From Avena insularis (Eukaryota; Streptophyta; Magnoliopsida; Poales; Poaceae), in contig CM042688.1 of the NCBI GenBank assembly GCA_023614405.1, forward strand, positions 444,964,028 through 445,028,027: a DNA stretch of 64,000 nt, in the 5' to 3' direction. A model generated the notes under the pieces. It did not search any database. It was not told the DNA's origin and saw only the letters and a list, made by a program, of their open reading frames with translations. Position numbers and translations under genes: made by a program. Positions within the stretch are counted from its first letter, which is position 1. Each line of letters begins with the position of its first letter. Shown here in pieces: positions 1 through 15,800 of the stretch.

Positions 1-959
1 TTGCATGTGTGTTCTTTTCACATACCACATATGGATCACCAGTGTCATTGCATGTGTGTCTTTTCACAATCCACCCATGGATCCACCAGTGTCATTGCAT
101 GTGTGTTCTTTTTAGTAACAACCAGAGTCATTTTGCATGTGTGTTCTTTTCACATACCACATATGGATCCACCAGTGTCATTGCATGTGTGTTCTTTTCA
201 CAATCCACCCATGGATCCCACCAGTGTAATTTTGCATGTGTGTTCTTTTCAGTAACAACAACCAGAGTCATTTTGCATGTGTGTTCTCTTCACATAACAC
301 CTATGGATCCACCAGTGTCATTGCATGTGTGTTCTTTTTAGTAACAACAACTAGAGTCATTGAAATATGTGTTCTTCTCACATACCACCTATGGATCCAC
401 CAGTGTCATTGCATGTGTGTTCATTTCGTAATCCACCTATGGATCCACAAGTGTCATTGCATGTGTGTTCTTTTTAGTAACAACAACCAGAGTCATTTTT
501 CATGTGTGTTCTTCTCACATACCACCTATGGATCCACCTGTGTCATTGCATGTGTGTTCTTTTTAGTAACAACAACCAGTGTCATTGCATGTGTGTTCTC
601 TTCAGAGATCACACATGGATCCACCAGTGTCATTGCATGTGTGTTCTTTTAACTAACAACAAAGAGAGTCATTGAAATGTGTGCTCTCTTCAGAGACCAC
701 ACATGGATCCACCAATTTCATTGCATGTGTGTTCTTTTCACTAACAACAACCAGAGTCATTGCATGTGTGATCTATTCACATACCACATATGGATCCACC
801 AGTGTTATTGCATTTGTGTGCTCTTTCACAATCCACCCATGGATCCACCGGTGTCATTGCATGTGTGTTCTTTTTATTAACAACCAGAGTCATTTTGCAT
901 GTGTGTTCTTTTCACATACCACCTATGGATCCACCAGTGTCATTGCATGTGTTTTGTTT

Positions 960-3900
960 TCACAATCCACCCATGGATCCCACCAGTGTAATTTTGCATG
1001 TGTGTTCTTTTTAGTAACAACAACCAGAGTCATTTTGCATGTGTGTTCTCTTCACATACCACCTATGGATCCACCAGTGTCATTGCATGTGTGTTCTCTT
1101 CACAATCCACCTATGGATCCACCAATGTCATTGCATGTGTTCTTTTTAGTAACAACCAGTGTCATTGCATGTGTGCTCTCTGCAGCGACCACACATGGAT
1201 CAACCACTGTCATTGCATGTGTGTTCTTTTTACTAACAACAACAAGAGTCATTGAAATGTGTGCTCTCTTCAGAGTCCACACATGGATCCACAAGTGTCA
1301 TTGCATGTGTGTTCTTTTCACTAACAACAACCAGAGTCATTCCATGTGTGTTCCTTTCACATATCACGTATGGATCACCAGTGTCATTGCATGTGTGTTC
1401 TTTTCACAATCCACCCATGGATCCCCCAGTGTGATTGCATGTGTGTTCTTTTTAGTAACAACCAGAGTCATTTTGCATGTGTGTTCTTTTCACATACCAC
1501 CTATGGATCCACCAGTGTCATTGCATGTGTTTTCTTTTCACAATCCACCCATGGATCCAAACAGTGTCATTTTTCATGTGTGTTCTTTTTAGTAACAACA
1601 ACCAGAGTCATTTTGCATGTGTGATCTCTTCACATACCACCTATGGATCCACCAGTGTCATTGCATGTGTGTTCTTTTTAGTAACAACAACTAGAGTCAT
1701 TGAAATATGTGTTCTTCTCACATACCACCTATGGATCCACCAGTGTCATTGCATGTGTGTTCATTTCGTAATCCACCTATGGATCCACAAGTGTCATTGC
1801 ATGTGTGTTCTTTTTAGTAACAACAACCTGAGTCATTTTTCATGTGTGTTCTTCTCACATACCACCTATGGATCCACCTGTGTCATTGCATGTGTGTTCT
1901 TTTTAGTAACAACAACCAGTGTCATTGCATGTGTGTTCTCTTCAGAGACCACACATGGATCCACCAGTGTCATTGCATGTGTGTTCTTTTAACTAACAAC
2001 AACAAGAGTCATTGAAATGTGTGCTCTCTTCAGAGACCACACATGGATCCACCAATGTCATTGCATGTGTGTTCTTTTCACTAACAACAACCAGAGTCAT
2101 TGCATGTGTGTTCCTTTCACATACCACATATGGATCCACCAGTGTCATTGCATGTGTGCTCTTTTCACAATCCACCCATGGATCCACCAGTGTCATTGCA
2201 TGTGTGTTCTTTTTAGTAACAACAACCAGAGTCATTTTGCATGTGTGTTCTTTTCACATACCACCTATGGATCCACCAGTGTCATTGAAATGTGTATTAT
2301 TTTCAACTACCACCCATGGATCCACCAGTGTCATTGCATGTGTGTTCTTTTTAGTAACAACAACCAGAGTCATTTTGCATGTGTGATCTCTTCACATACC
2401 ACCTATGGATCCACCAGTGTCATTGCATGTGTGTTCTTTTTAGTAACAACAACCAGTCATTTTGCATGTGTGTTCTTTTCACATACCACCTATGGATCCA
2501 CCAGTGTCATTGAAATGTGTATTATTTTCAACTACCACCCATGGATCCACCAGTGTCATTGCATGTGTGTTCTTTTTAGTAACAACCAGAGTCATTTTGC
2601 ATGTGTGATCTCTTCACATACCACCTATGGATCCACCAGTGTCATTGCATGTGTGATCTTTTAGTATCAACAACCAGAGTCATTGAAATGTGTGTTATTT
2701 TCACATACCACCAATGGAACCACATGTCTCATTGCATTTGTGTACATTTCACTAACAACAACCGAGTCATTGCATGTGTCTTCTTTGCACATACCACATA
2801 TGGATCCACCAGTGTGATTGAAATGTGTGTTCTCTACAGAGACCACACATGGATCCACCAGTGTCATTGCATGTGTGTTCTTTTTAGTAACAACCAGAGT
2901 CATTTTGCATGTGTGTTCTTTTCACATACCACATATGGATCCACCAGTGTCATTGCATGTGTGTTCTATTCACAATCCACCCATGGATCCACCAGTGTCA
3001 TTGCATGTGTGTTCTTTTTATTAACAACCAGAGTCATTTTGCATGTGTGTTCTTTTCACATACCACATATGGATCCACCAGTGTCATTGCATGTGTTTTG
3101 TTTTCACAATCCACCCATGGATCCCACCAGTGTAATTTTGCATGTGTGTTCTTTTTAGTAACAACAACCAGAGTCATTTTGCATGTGTGTTCTCTTCACA
3201 TACCACCTATGGATCCACCAGTGTCATTGCATGTGTGTTCTCTTCACAATCCACCTATGGATCCACCAATGTCATTGCATGTGTTCTTTTTAGTAACAAC
3301 AACCAGTGTCATTGCATGTGTGGTCAATTGGTCTTCAACACATGGATCCACCACTGTCATTGCATGTGTGTTCTTTTTACTAACAACAACAAGAGTCATT
3401 GAAATGTGTGCTCTCTTCAGAGACCACACATGGATCCACAAGTGTCATTGCATGTGTGTTCTTTTCACTAACAACAACCAGAGTCATTGCATGTGTGTTC
3501 CTTTCACATATCACGTATGGATCACCAGTGTCATTGCATGTGTGTTCTTTTCACAATCCACCCATGGATCCACCAGTGTCATTGCATGTGTGTTCTTTTT
3601 AGTAACAACTAGAGTCATTTTGCATGTGTGTTCTTTTCACATACCACCTATGGATCCACCAGTGTCATTGCATGTGTTTTCTTTTCACAATCCACCCATG
3701 GATCCCACCAGTGTCATTTTGCATGTGTGTTCTTTTTAGTAACAACAACCAGAGTCATTTTGCATGTGTGATCTCTTCACATACCACCTATGGATCCACC
3801 AGTGTCATTGCATGTGTGTTCTTTTTAGTAACAACAACCAGAGTCATTGAAATGTGTGTTCTTCTCACATACCACCTATGGATCCACCAGTGTCATTGCA

Positions 3901-4490
3901 TGTGTGTTCATTTCGTAATCCACCTATGGATCCACAAGTGTCATTGCATGTGTGTTCTTTTTAGTAACAACAACCAGAGTCATTTTTCATGTGTGTTCTT
4001 CTCACATACCACCTATGGATCCACCTGTGTCATTGCATGTGTGTTCTTTTTAGTAACAACAACCAGTGTCATTGTATGTGTGTTCTCTTAAGAGATCACA
4101 CATGGATCCACCAGTGTCATTGCATGTGTGTTCTTTTAACTAATAACAACAAGAGTCATTGAAATGTGTGCTCTCTTCAGAGACCACACATGGATCCACC
4201 AATGTCATTGCATGTGTGTTCTTTTCACTAACAACAACCAGAGTCATTGCATGTGTGTTCCTTTCACATACCACATATGGATCCACCAGTGTCATTAAAT
4301 GTGTGCTCTTTTCACAATCCACCCATGGATCCACCAGTGTCATTGCATGTGTGTTCTTTTTAGTAACAACAACCAGAGTCATTTTGCATGTGTGTTCTTT
4401 TCACATACCACCTATGGATCCACCAGTGTCATTGAAATGTGTATTATTTTCAACTACCACCCATGGATCCACCAGTGTCATTGCATGTGT
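960..4490. repeat. ~2.15-kb segmental duplication inside satellite A
   Basis: The subunit order and private variants of roughly 960-2340 recur at roughly 3106-4490, offset by 2144-2147 bp. One example is the variant where TGCATGTGTTC lacks a TG. Later copies of the same order recur with offsets near 1604 bp (3624 to 5228) and 1924 bp (5228 to 7152). The array therefore grew by block duplication as well as by single subunits. Confidence 0.75.
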
Positions 4491-7400
4491 GTTCTTTTTA
4501 GTAACAACAACAGAGTCATTTTGCATGTGTGATCTCTTCACATACCACCTATGGATCCACCAGTGTCATTGCATGTGTGTTCTTTTTAGTAACAACAACC
4601 AGAGTCATTGAAATGTGTGTTCTTCTCACATACCACCTATGGATCCACCAGTGTCATTGCATGTGTGTTCATTTCACTAACAACAACCAGAGTCATTGCA
4701 TGTGTGTTCTTTTCACATACCACATATGGATCCACCAGTGTGATTGAAATGTGTGTTCTTTTTAGTAACAACCAGAGTCATTTTGCATGTGTGTTCTTTT
4801 CACATACCACCTATGGATCCACCAGTGTCATTGCATGTGTGTTCTCTTCACAATCCACCTATGGATCCACCAATGTCATTGCATGTGTTCTTTTTAGTAA
4901 CAACAACCAGTGTCATTGCATGTGTGCTCTCTACAGCGACCACACATGGATCCACCACTGTCATTGCATGTGTGTTCTTTTTACTAACAACAACAAGAGT
5001 CATTGAAATGTGTGCTCTCTTCAGAGACCACACATGGATCCACAAGTGTCATTGCATGTGTGTTCTTTTCACTAACAACAACCAGAGTCATTGCATGTGT
5101 GTTCCTTTCACATATCACGTATGGATCACCAGTGTCATTGCATGTGTGTTCTTTTCACAATCCACCCATGGATCCACCAGTGTCATTGCATGTGTGTTCT
5201 TTTTAGTAACAACCAGAGTCATTTTGCATGTGTGTTCTTTTCACATACCACCTATGGATCCACCAGTGTCATTGCATGTGTTTTCTTTTCACAATCCACC
5301 CATGGATCCCACCAGTGTCATTTTGCATGTGTGTTCTTTTTAGTAAGAACAACCAGAGTCATTTTGCATGTGTGATCTCTTCACATACCACCTATGGATC
5401 CACCAGTGTCATTGCATGTGTGTTCTTTTTAGTAACAACAACCAGAGTCATTGAAATGTGTGTTCTTCTCACATACCACCTATGGATCCACCAGTGTCAT
5501 TGCATGTGTGTTCATTTCGTAATCCACCTATGGATCCACAAGTGTCATTGCATGTGTGTTCTTTTTAGTAACAACAACCAGAGTCATTTTGCATGTGTGT
5601 TCTTCTCACATAACACCTATGGATCCACCCGTGTCATTGCATGTGTGTTCTTTTTAGTAACAACAACCAGTGTCATTGCATGTGTGTTCTCTTTAGAGAC
5701 CACACATGGATCCACCAGGGTTATTGCATGTGTGTTCTTTTTACTAACAACAACAAGAGTCATTAAAATGTGTGCTCTCTTCAGAGACCACACATGGATC
5801 CACTAGTGTCATTGCATGTGTTCTCTTTTCACTAACAACAACCAGAGTCATTACATGTGTGTTCCTTTCACATACCACATATGGATCCACCAGTGTCATT
5901 GAAATGTGTATTATTTTCAACTACCACCCATGGATCCACCAGTGTCATTGCATGTGTGTTCTTTTTAGTAACAACCAGAGTCATTTTGCATGTGTGTTCT
6001 TTTCACATACCACATATGGATCCACCAGTGTCATTGAAATGTGTATTATTTTTAACTACCACCCATGGATCCACCAGTGTCATTGCATGTGTGTTCTTTT
6101 TAGTAACAACAACCAGAGTCATTTTGCATGTGTGATCTCTTCACATACCACCTATGGATCCACCAGTGTCATTGCATGTGTGTTCTTTTTAGTAACAACA
6201 ACCAGAGTCATTGAAATGTGTGTTATTCTCACATACCACTAATGGATCCACCAGTGTCATTGCATGTGTGTTCATTTCACTAACAACAACCAGAGTCATT
6301 GCATGTGTGTTCTTTTCACATACCACATATGGATCCACCAGTGTGATTGAAATGTGTGTTCTCTACAGAGACCACACATGGATCCACCAGTGTCATTGCA
6401 TGTGTGTTCTTTTTAGTAACAACCAGAGTCATTTTGCATGTGTGTTCTTTTCACATACCACATATGGATCCACCAGTGTCATTGCATGTGTGTTCTTTCA
6501 CAATCCACCCATGGATCTATTGGTGTCATTGCATGTGTGTTCTTTTTATTAACAACCAGAGTCATTTTGCATGTGTGTTCTTTTCACATACCACCTATGG
6601 ATCCACCAGTGTCATTGCATGTGTTTTGTTTTCACAATCCACCCATGGATCCCACCAGTGTAATTTTGCATGTGTGTTCTTTTTAGTAACAACAACCAGA
6701 GTCATTTTGCATGTGTGTTCTCTTCACATACCACCTATGGATCCACCAGTGTCATTGCATGTGTGTTCTCTTCACAATCCACCTATGGATCCACCAATGT
6801 CATTGCATGTGTTCTTTTTAGTAACAACAACCAGTGTCATTGCATGTGTGCTCTCTTCAGCAACCACACATGGATCCACCACTGTCATTGCATGTGTGTT
6901 CTTTTAACTAACAACAACAAGAGTCATTAAAATGTGTGCTCTCTTCAGAGACCACACATGGATCCATAAGTGTCATTGCATGTGTGTTCTTTTCGCTAAC
7001 AACAACCAGAGGCATTGCATGTGTGTTCCTTTCACATATCACATATGGATCACCAGTGTCATTGCATGTGTGTTCTTTTCACAATCCACCCATGGATCCA
7101 CCAGTGTCATTTCATGTGTGTTCTTTTTAGTAACAACCAGAGTCATTTTGCATGTGTGTTCTTTTCACATACCACCTATGGATCCACCAGTGTCATTGCA
7201 TGTGTTTTCTTTTCACAATCCACCCATGGATCCCACCAGTGTCATTTTGCATGTGTGTTCTTTTTAGTAACAACAACCAGAGTCATTTTGCATGTGTGAT
7301 CTCTTCACATACCACCTATGGATCCACCAGTGTCATTGCATGTGTGTTCTTTTTAGTAACAACAACGAGAGTCATTGAAATGTGTGTTCTTCTCACATAC

Positions 7401-8051
7401 CACCTATGGATCCACCAGTGTCATTGCATGTGTGTTCATTTCGGAATCCACCTATGGATCCACAAGTGTCATTGCATGTGTGTTCTTTTTAGTAACAACA
7501 ACCAGAGTCATTTTGCATGTGTGTTCTTCTAACATACCACCTATGGATCCACGCGTGTCATTGCATGTGTGTTCTTTTTAGTAACAACAACCAGTGTCAT
7601 TGCATGTGTGTTCTCTTCAGAGACCACACATGGATCCACCAGTGTCATTGCATGTGTGTTCTTTTTACTAACAACAACAAGAGTCATTGAAATGTGTGCT
7701 CTCTTCAGAGACCACACATGGATCCACCAGTGTCATTGCATGTGTTTTCTTTTCACTAACAACAACCAGAGTCATTGCATGTGTGTTCTTCACATACCAC
7801 ATATGGATCCACCAGTGTCATTGCATGTGTGCTCTTTTCACAATCCACCCATGGATCCACCAGTGTCATTGCATGTGTGTTCTTTTTAGTAACAACAACC
7901 AGAGTCATTTTGCATGTGTGTTCTTTTCACATACCACCTATGGATCCACCAGTGTCATTGAAATTTGTATTATTTTCAACTACCACCCATGGATCCACCA
8001 GTGTCATTGCATGTGTGTTCTTTTTAGTAACAACAACCAGAGTCATTTTAC

Positions 8052-10547
8052 ATGTGTGATCTCTTCACATCCACCCATGGATCCCACGAGTGTCATTTTG
8101 CATGTGTGTTCTTTTTAGTAACAACAACTGTGGTCATTTTGCATGTGTGTTCTCTTTCATACCACCAAGGGATCCACCAGTGTCATTGCATGTGTGTTCT
8201 TCTCACATACCACCTATGGATCCACAGATGTCATAGCATGTGTGGTCTTTTGACTAACAACAACCGAGTCATTTTGCATGTGTGTTCTTTTCACATACCA
8301 CATATGGATCCACCAGTGTGATTGAAATGTGTGTTCTATAGAGACCACATGGATTCTCCAGTTTGATTGCATGTGTGTTCTTTTTAGTAACAACCATAGT
8401 CATTTTGGAGTGTATTCTTTGCACATACCACATATGGATCCACCAGTGTCATTGCATGTGTTTTTTTTTCACAATCCACCCATGGATCCACCAGTGTCAT
8501 TGCATGTGTGTTCTTTTTAGTAACAACCAGAGTCATTTTGCATGTGTGTTCTTTTCACATACCACCTATGGATCCACCAGTGTCATTGCATGTGTTTTCT
8601 TTTCACAATCCACCCATGGATCCCACCAGTGTCATTTTGCATGTATGTTCTTTTTAGTAACAACAACCAGAGTCATTTTGCATGTGTGTTCTCTTCACAT
8701 ACCACCTATGGATCCACCAGTGTCATTGCATGTGTGTTCTTTTTAGTAACAACAACCAGAGTCATTTTCCATGTGTGTTCTTTTCACATACCACCTATGG
8801 ATCCACCAGTGTCATTGCATGTGTGTTCTTTTCACAATCCACCCATGGATCCACTAGTGTCATTGCATGTGTGTTCTTTTTAGTAACAACAACCAGAGTC
8901 ATTTTGCATGTGTGTTCTTCTCACATACCACCAATGGATCCACCAGTGTCATTGCATGTGTGTTCTTTTTCAGTCACAACAACCAGAGTCATTGCATGTG
9001 TGTTCTTTTCACATACCACATATGGATCCACGAGTATCATTGAAATGCGTGTTCTCTAGAGAGACCACACATGGATCCACCAGTGTCATTGCATGTGTGT
9101 TCTTTTTACTAACAACAACAAGAGTCATTGAAATGTGTGCTCTCTTCAGAGACCACACATGGATCCACCAGTGTCGTTGCATGTGTTCTCTTTTCACTAA
9201 CAACAACCAGAGTCATTGCATGTGTGTTCCTTTCACATACCACATATGGATCCACCAGTGTCATTGCTTGTGTGCTCTTTTCACAATCCACCCATGGATC
9301 CACCAGTGTCATTGCATGTGTGTTCTTTTTAGTAACAACAACCAGAGTAATTTTGCATGTGTGTTCTTTTCACATACCACCTATGGATCCACCAGTGTCA
9401 TTGAAATTTGTATTATTTTCAACTACCACCCATGGATCCACCAGTGTCATTGCATGTGTGTTCTTTTTAGTAACAACAACCAGAGTCATTTTACATGTGT
9501 GATCTCTTCACATCCACCCATGGATCCCACGAGTGTCATTTTGCATGTGTGTTCTTTTTAGTAACAACAACCAGGGTCATTTTGCATGTGTGTTCTCTTC
9601 ACATACCACCAATGGATCCACCAGTGTCATTGCATGTGTGTTCTTCTCACATACCACCTATGGATCCACCAGTGTCATTGCATGTGTGTTCATTTCACTA
9701 ACAAGAACCAGAGTCATTGCATGTGTGTTCTTTTCACATACCACATATGGATCCACCAGTGTGATTGAAATGTGTGTTCTCTATAGAGACCACACATGGA
9801 TTCACCAGTGTCATTGCATGTGTGTTCTTTTTAGTAACAACCATAGTCATTTTGGAGTGTATTCTTTGCACATACCACATATGGATCCACCAGTGTCATT
9901 GCATGTGTTTTTTTTTCACAATCCACCCATGGATCCACCAGTGTCATTGCATGTGTGTTCTTTTTAGTAACAACCAGAGTCATTTTGCATGTGTGTTCTT
10001 TTCACATACTACCTATGGATCCACCAGTTTCATTGCATGTGTTTTCTTTTCACAATCCACCCATGGATCCCACCAGTGTCATTTTGCATGGATGTTCTTT
10101 TTAGTAACAACAACCAGAGTCATTTTGCATGTGTGTTCTCTTCACATACCACCTATGGATCCACCAGTGTCATTGCATGTGTGTTCTTTTTAGTAACAAC
10201 AACCAGAGTCATTTTCCATGTGTGTTCTTTTCACATACCACCTATGGATCCACCAGTGTCATTGCATGTGTGTTCTTTTCACAATCCACCCATGGATCCA
10301 CTAGTGTCATTGCATGTGTGTTCTTTTTAGTAACAACAACCAGAGTCATTTTGCATGTGTGTTCTTCTCACATACCACCAATGGATCCACCAGTGTCATT
10401 GCATGTGTGTTCTTTTTCAGTCACAACAACCAGAGTCATTGCATGTGTGTTCTTTTCACATACCACATATGGATCCACGAGTATCATTGAAATGCGTGTT
10501 CTCTAGAGAGACCACACATGGATCCACCAGTGTCATTGCATGTGTGT
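8052..10547. repeat. ~1.45-kb tandem block duplication inside satellite A
   Basis: Positions 8052-9100 match 9495-10547 with an offset of 1443-1447 bp. Both carry the rare variant TTTTGGAGTGTATTCTTTGC (8404 and 9851) and the T-rich variant GTTTTTTTTTCACAATCC. After about 9100 and 10547 the copies diverge (CTAACAACAACAAG versus GTAACAACAACCAG), which marks a duplication edge. Confidence 0.75.
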
Positions 10548-12851
10548 TCTTTTTAGTAACAACAACCAGAGTCATTTTGCATGTGTGTTCTTCTTACATA
10601 CCAGTGTTATTGCATGTGTGTTCTTTTCACTAACAACAACCAGAGTCATTGCATGTGTGTTCTTTTCACATACCACATATGGATCCACCAGTGTCAATGA
10701 AATGCGTGTTCTCTACAGAGACCACACATGGATCCACCAGTGTCATTGCATGTGTGTTCTTTTTAGTAACAACAACCAGTCATTTTGCATGTGTGTTCTT
10801 TTCACATACCACCTATGGATCCACCAGTGTCATTGCATTGTGTTCTCTTCACAATCCACCTATGGATCAACCAGTGTCATTGCATGTGTGTTCTTTTTAG
10901 TAACAACAACCAGTGTCATTGCATGTGCATTCTCTTTAGAGACCACAGATGGATCCACCAGTTTCATTGCATGTGTGTTCGTTTTACTAACAACAACAAG
11001 AGTCATGTAAATATGTGCTCTCTTCAGAGACCACACATGGATCCACCAGCGTCATTGCATGTGTGTTGTTTTTAGTAACAACAACCAAAGTCATTTTGCA
11101 TGTGTGTTCTTCTCACATACCACCTATGGATCCACCAGTGTCATTGCATTTCTGTTCTCTTCACAATCCACCTATGGATCCAACAGTGTCATTGCATGTG
11201 TGTTCTTTTTAGTAACAACAACCAGAGTCATTTTGCATGTGTGTTCTTTTCACATACCACCTATGGATCCACCAGTGTCATTGCATGTGTTTTCTTTTCA
11301 CAATCCACCTATGGATCCACCAGTGTCATTGCATGTGTGTTCATTTCACTAACAACAACCAGAGTCATTGCATGTGTGTTCTTTTCACATACCACATATG
11401 GATCCACCAGTGTGATTGAAATGTGCATTCTCTACAGAGACCACACACGGATCCACCAGTGTCATTGCATGTGTGTTCTGTTTAGTAACAACCAGAGTCA
11501 TTTTGCATGTCTGTTCTTTTCACATACCACATATGGATCCACCAGTGTAATTGCATGTGTTTTCTTTTCACAATCCACCCATGGATCCCACGAGTGTCAT
11601 TTTGCATGTGTGTTCTTTTTAGTAACAACAACCAGTCATTTTGCATGTGTGTTCTCTTCACATACCACCTATGGATCCACTAGTGTCATTGAAATGTGTG
11701 TTCATCTTGCATTCCACCTATAGATCCACCAGTGTCATTGCATGTGTGTTCATTTCACTAACAACAACCAGAGTCATTGCATGTGTGTTATTTTCACATA
11801 CCACATATGGATCCACCAGTGTGATTGAAATGTGTGTTTTCTATAGAGACCAGACATGGATCCACTAGTGTCATTGCATGTGTGTTCTTTTTAGTAACTA
11901 CCAGAGTCATTTTGCATGTGTGTTCTTTTCACATACCACATATGGATCCACCAGCGTCATTGCATGTGTGTTCTTTTCACAATCCACCCATGCATCCACC
12001 GGTGACATTATATGTGTGTTCTTTTTAGTAACAACCAGAGTCATTTTGCATGTGTGTTCTTTTCACATACCGCCTATTGATCCACCAGTGTCATTGCATG
12101 TGTTTTCTTTTCACAATCCACCCATGGATCCCACCAGTGTCATTTTGCATGTGTGTTCTTTTTTGTAACAACACCCAGAGTCATTTTGCATGTGTGATCT
12201 CTTCACATACCACGGATGGATCCACCAGTGTCATTACATGTGTGTTCTTTTTATTAACAACAACCAGAGTCATTGAAAGGTGTGTTCTTCTCACATACCA
12301 CCCATGGATCCACCAGTGTCATTGCATGTGTGTTCGTTTCACAATCCACCTATGGATCCACCAGTGTCATTGCATGTGTGTTCTTTTAGTAACAACAACC
12401 AGAGTCATTTTGCATCTGTGTTCTTATCACATATCACCTATGGATCCACCAGTGTCATTGCATGTGTGTTCTTTTCACTAACAACAACCAGAGTCATTGC
12501 ATGTGTGTTATTTTCATATACCACATATGGATCCACCAGTGTCATTGAAAGGCGTGTTGTCTATAGAGACCACACATGGATCCACCAATGTCATTGCATG
12601 TGTGTTCATTTTAGTAACAACAACAAGTCATTTTGCATGTGTGTTCTTTTCACATACCACCTATGGATCCACCAGTGTCATTGCATGTGTGTTCTCTTTA
12701 CAACCACCTATGGATCCACCAGTGTCGTTGCATGTGTTCTTTTTAGTAACAACAACCAGTGTCATTGCATGTGTGCTCTCTTCAGAGACCACACAAGGAT
12801 CCACCAGTGTCATTGCATGTGTGTTCTTTTTACTAACAACAACAAGAGTCA

Positions 12852-15800
12852 TTGAAATGTGTGCTCTCTTCAGAGACCACACATAGAGCCACCAGTATCA
12901 TTGCATGTGTGTTCTTTTCACTAACAACAACCAGAGTCATTGCATGTGTGTTCTTTTCACATACCACATATGGATCACCAGTGTCATTGCATGTGTGTTC
13001 TTTTCACAATCCACCCATGGATCCCCCAGTGTGATTGCATGTGTGTTCTTTTTAGTAACAACTAGAGTCATTTTGCATGTGTGTTCTTTTCACATACCAC
13101 CTATGGATCCACCAGTGTCATTGCATGTGTTTTCTTTTCACAATCCACCCATGGATCCCACCAGTGTCATTTTGCATGCGTGTTCTTTTTAGTAACAACA
13201 ACTAGAGTCATTTTGCATGTGTGATCTCTTCACATACCACGGATGGATCCACCAGTGTCATTACATGTGTCTTCTTTTTATTAACAACAACCAGAGTCAT
13301 TGAAAGGTTTGTTCTTCACACATACCAACCATGGATCCACCAGTGTCATTGCATGTGTGTTCGTTTCACAATCCACCTATGGATCCACCAGTGTCATTGC
13401 ATGTGTGTTCTTTTAGTAGCAACAACCAGAGTCATTTTGCATGTGTGTTCTTCTCACATATCACCTATGGATCCACCAGTGTCATTGCATGTGTGTTCTT
13501 TTCACTAACAACAACCAGAGTCATTGCATGTGTGTTATTTTCACATACCACATATGGATCCACCAGTGTCATTGAAATGTGTGTTGTCTACAGAGACCAC
13601 ACATGGATCCACCAATGTCATTGCATGTGTGTTCATTTTAGTAACAACAACAAGTCATTTTGCATGTGTGTTCTTTTCACATACCACCTATGGATCCACC
13701 AGTGTCATTGCATGTGTTTTATTTTCACAATCCACCCATGGATCCCACCAGTGTCATTTTGCATGTGTGTTCTTTTTAGTAACAACAACCAGAGTCATTT
13801 TGCATGTGTGATCTCTTCACATACCACGGATGGATCCACCAGTGTCATTACATGTGTGTTCTTTTTATTAACAACAACCAGAGTCATTGAAAGGTGTGTT
13901 CTTCTCACATACCACCCATGGATCCACCAGTGTCATTGCATGTGTGTTCGTTTCACAATCCACCTATGGATCCACCAGTGTCATTGCATGGGTGTTCTTT
14001 TAGTAACAACAACCAGAGTCATTTTGCATGTGTGTTCTTCTCACATATCACCTATGGATCCACCAGTGTCATTGCATGTGTGTTCTTTTCACTAACAACA
14101 ACCAGAGTCATTGCATGTGTGTTATTTTCACATACCACATATGGATCCACCAGTGTCATTGAAATGCGTGTTGTCTACAGAGACCACACATGGATCCACC
14201 AATGTCATTGCATGTGTGTTCATTTTAGTAACAACAACAAGTCATTTTGCATGTGTGTTCTTTTCACGTACCACCTATGGATCCACCAGTGTCATTGCAT
14301 GTGTGTTCTCTTTACAACCACCTATGGAACCACCAGTGTCGTTGCATGTGTTCTTTTTAGTAACAACAACCAGTGTCATTGCATGTGTGCTCTCTTCAGA
14401 GACCACACAAGGATCCACCAGTGTCATTGCATGTGTGTTCTTTTTACTAACAACAACAAGAGTCATTGAAATGTGTGCTCTCTTCAGAGACCACACATAG
14501 ATCCACCAGTATCATTGCATGTGTGTTCTTTTCACTAACAACAACCAGAGTCATTGCATGTGTGTTCTTTTCACATACCACATATGGATCACCAGTGTCA
14601 TTGCATGTGTGTTCTTTTCACAATCCACCCATGGATCCCCCAGTGTGATTGCATGTGTGTTCTTTTTAGTAACAACTAGAGTCATTTTGCATGTGTGTTC
14701 TTTTCACATACCACCTATGGATCCACCAGTGTCATTGCATGTGTTTTCTTTTCACAATCCACCCATGGATCCCACCAGTGTCATTTTGCATGTGTGTTCT
14801 TTTTAGTAACAACAACCAGAGTCATTTTGCATGTGTGATCTCTTCACATACCACGGATGGATCCACCAGTGTCATTACATGTGTGTTCTTTTTATTAACA
14901 ACAACCAGAGTCATTGAAAGGTGTGTTCTTCTCACATACCACCCATGGATCCACCAGTGTCATTGCATGTGTGTTCGTTTCACAATCCACCTATGGATCC
15001 ACCAGTGTCATTGCATGTGTGTTCTTTTAGTAACAACAACCAGAGTCATTTTTCATGTGTGTTCTTCTCACATATCACCTACGGATCCACCAGTGTCATT
15101 GCATGTGTGTTCTTTTCACTAACAACAACCAGAGTCATTGCATGTGTGTTATTTTCACATACCACATATGGATCCACCAGTGTCATTGAAATGCGTGTTG
15201 TCTACAGAGACCACACATGGATCCACCAATGTCATTGCATGTGTGTTCATTTTAGTAACAACAACAAGTCATTTTGCATGTGTGTTCTTTTCACATACCA
15301 CCTATGGATCCACCAGTGTCATTGCATGTGTGTTCTCTTTACAACCACCTATGGATCCACCAGTGTCGTTGCATGTGTTCTTTTTAGTAACAACAACCAG
15401 TGTCATTGCATGTGTGCTCTCTTCAGAGACCACACAAGGATCCACCAGTGTCATTGCATGTGTGTTCTTTTTACTAACAACAACAAGAGTCATTGAAATG
15501 TGTGCTCTCTTCAGAGACCACACATAGATCCACTAGTATCATTGCATGTGTGTTCTTTTCACTAACAACAACTAGAGTCATTGCATGTGTGTTCTTTTCA
15601 CATACCACATATGGATCACCAGTGTCATTGCATGTGTGTTCTTTTCACAATCCACCCATGGATCCCCCAGTGTGATTGCATGTGTGTTCTTTTTAGTAAC
15701 AACTAGAGTCATTTTGCATGTGTGTTCTTTTCACATACCACCTATGGATCCACCAGTGTCATTGCATGTGTTTTCTTTTCACAATCCACCCATGGATCCC

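Noticed and set aside
672..1592. Long Cys/His-rich reading frame (306 codons), and many like it up to 17.9 kb
   Set aside because: It is a repeat of the satellite subunit peptide. It stays open because subunit lengths are multiples of three. Overlapping frames on both strands are equally open.
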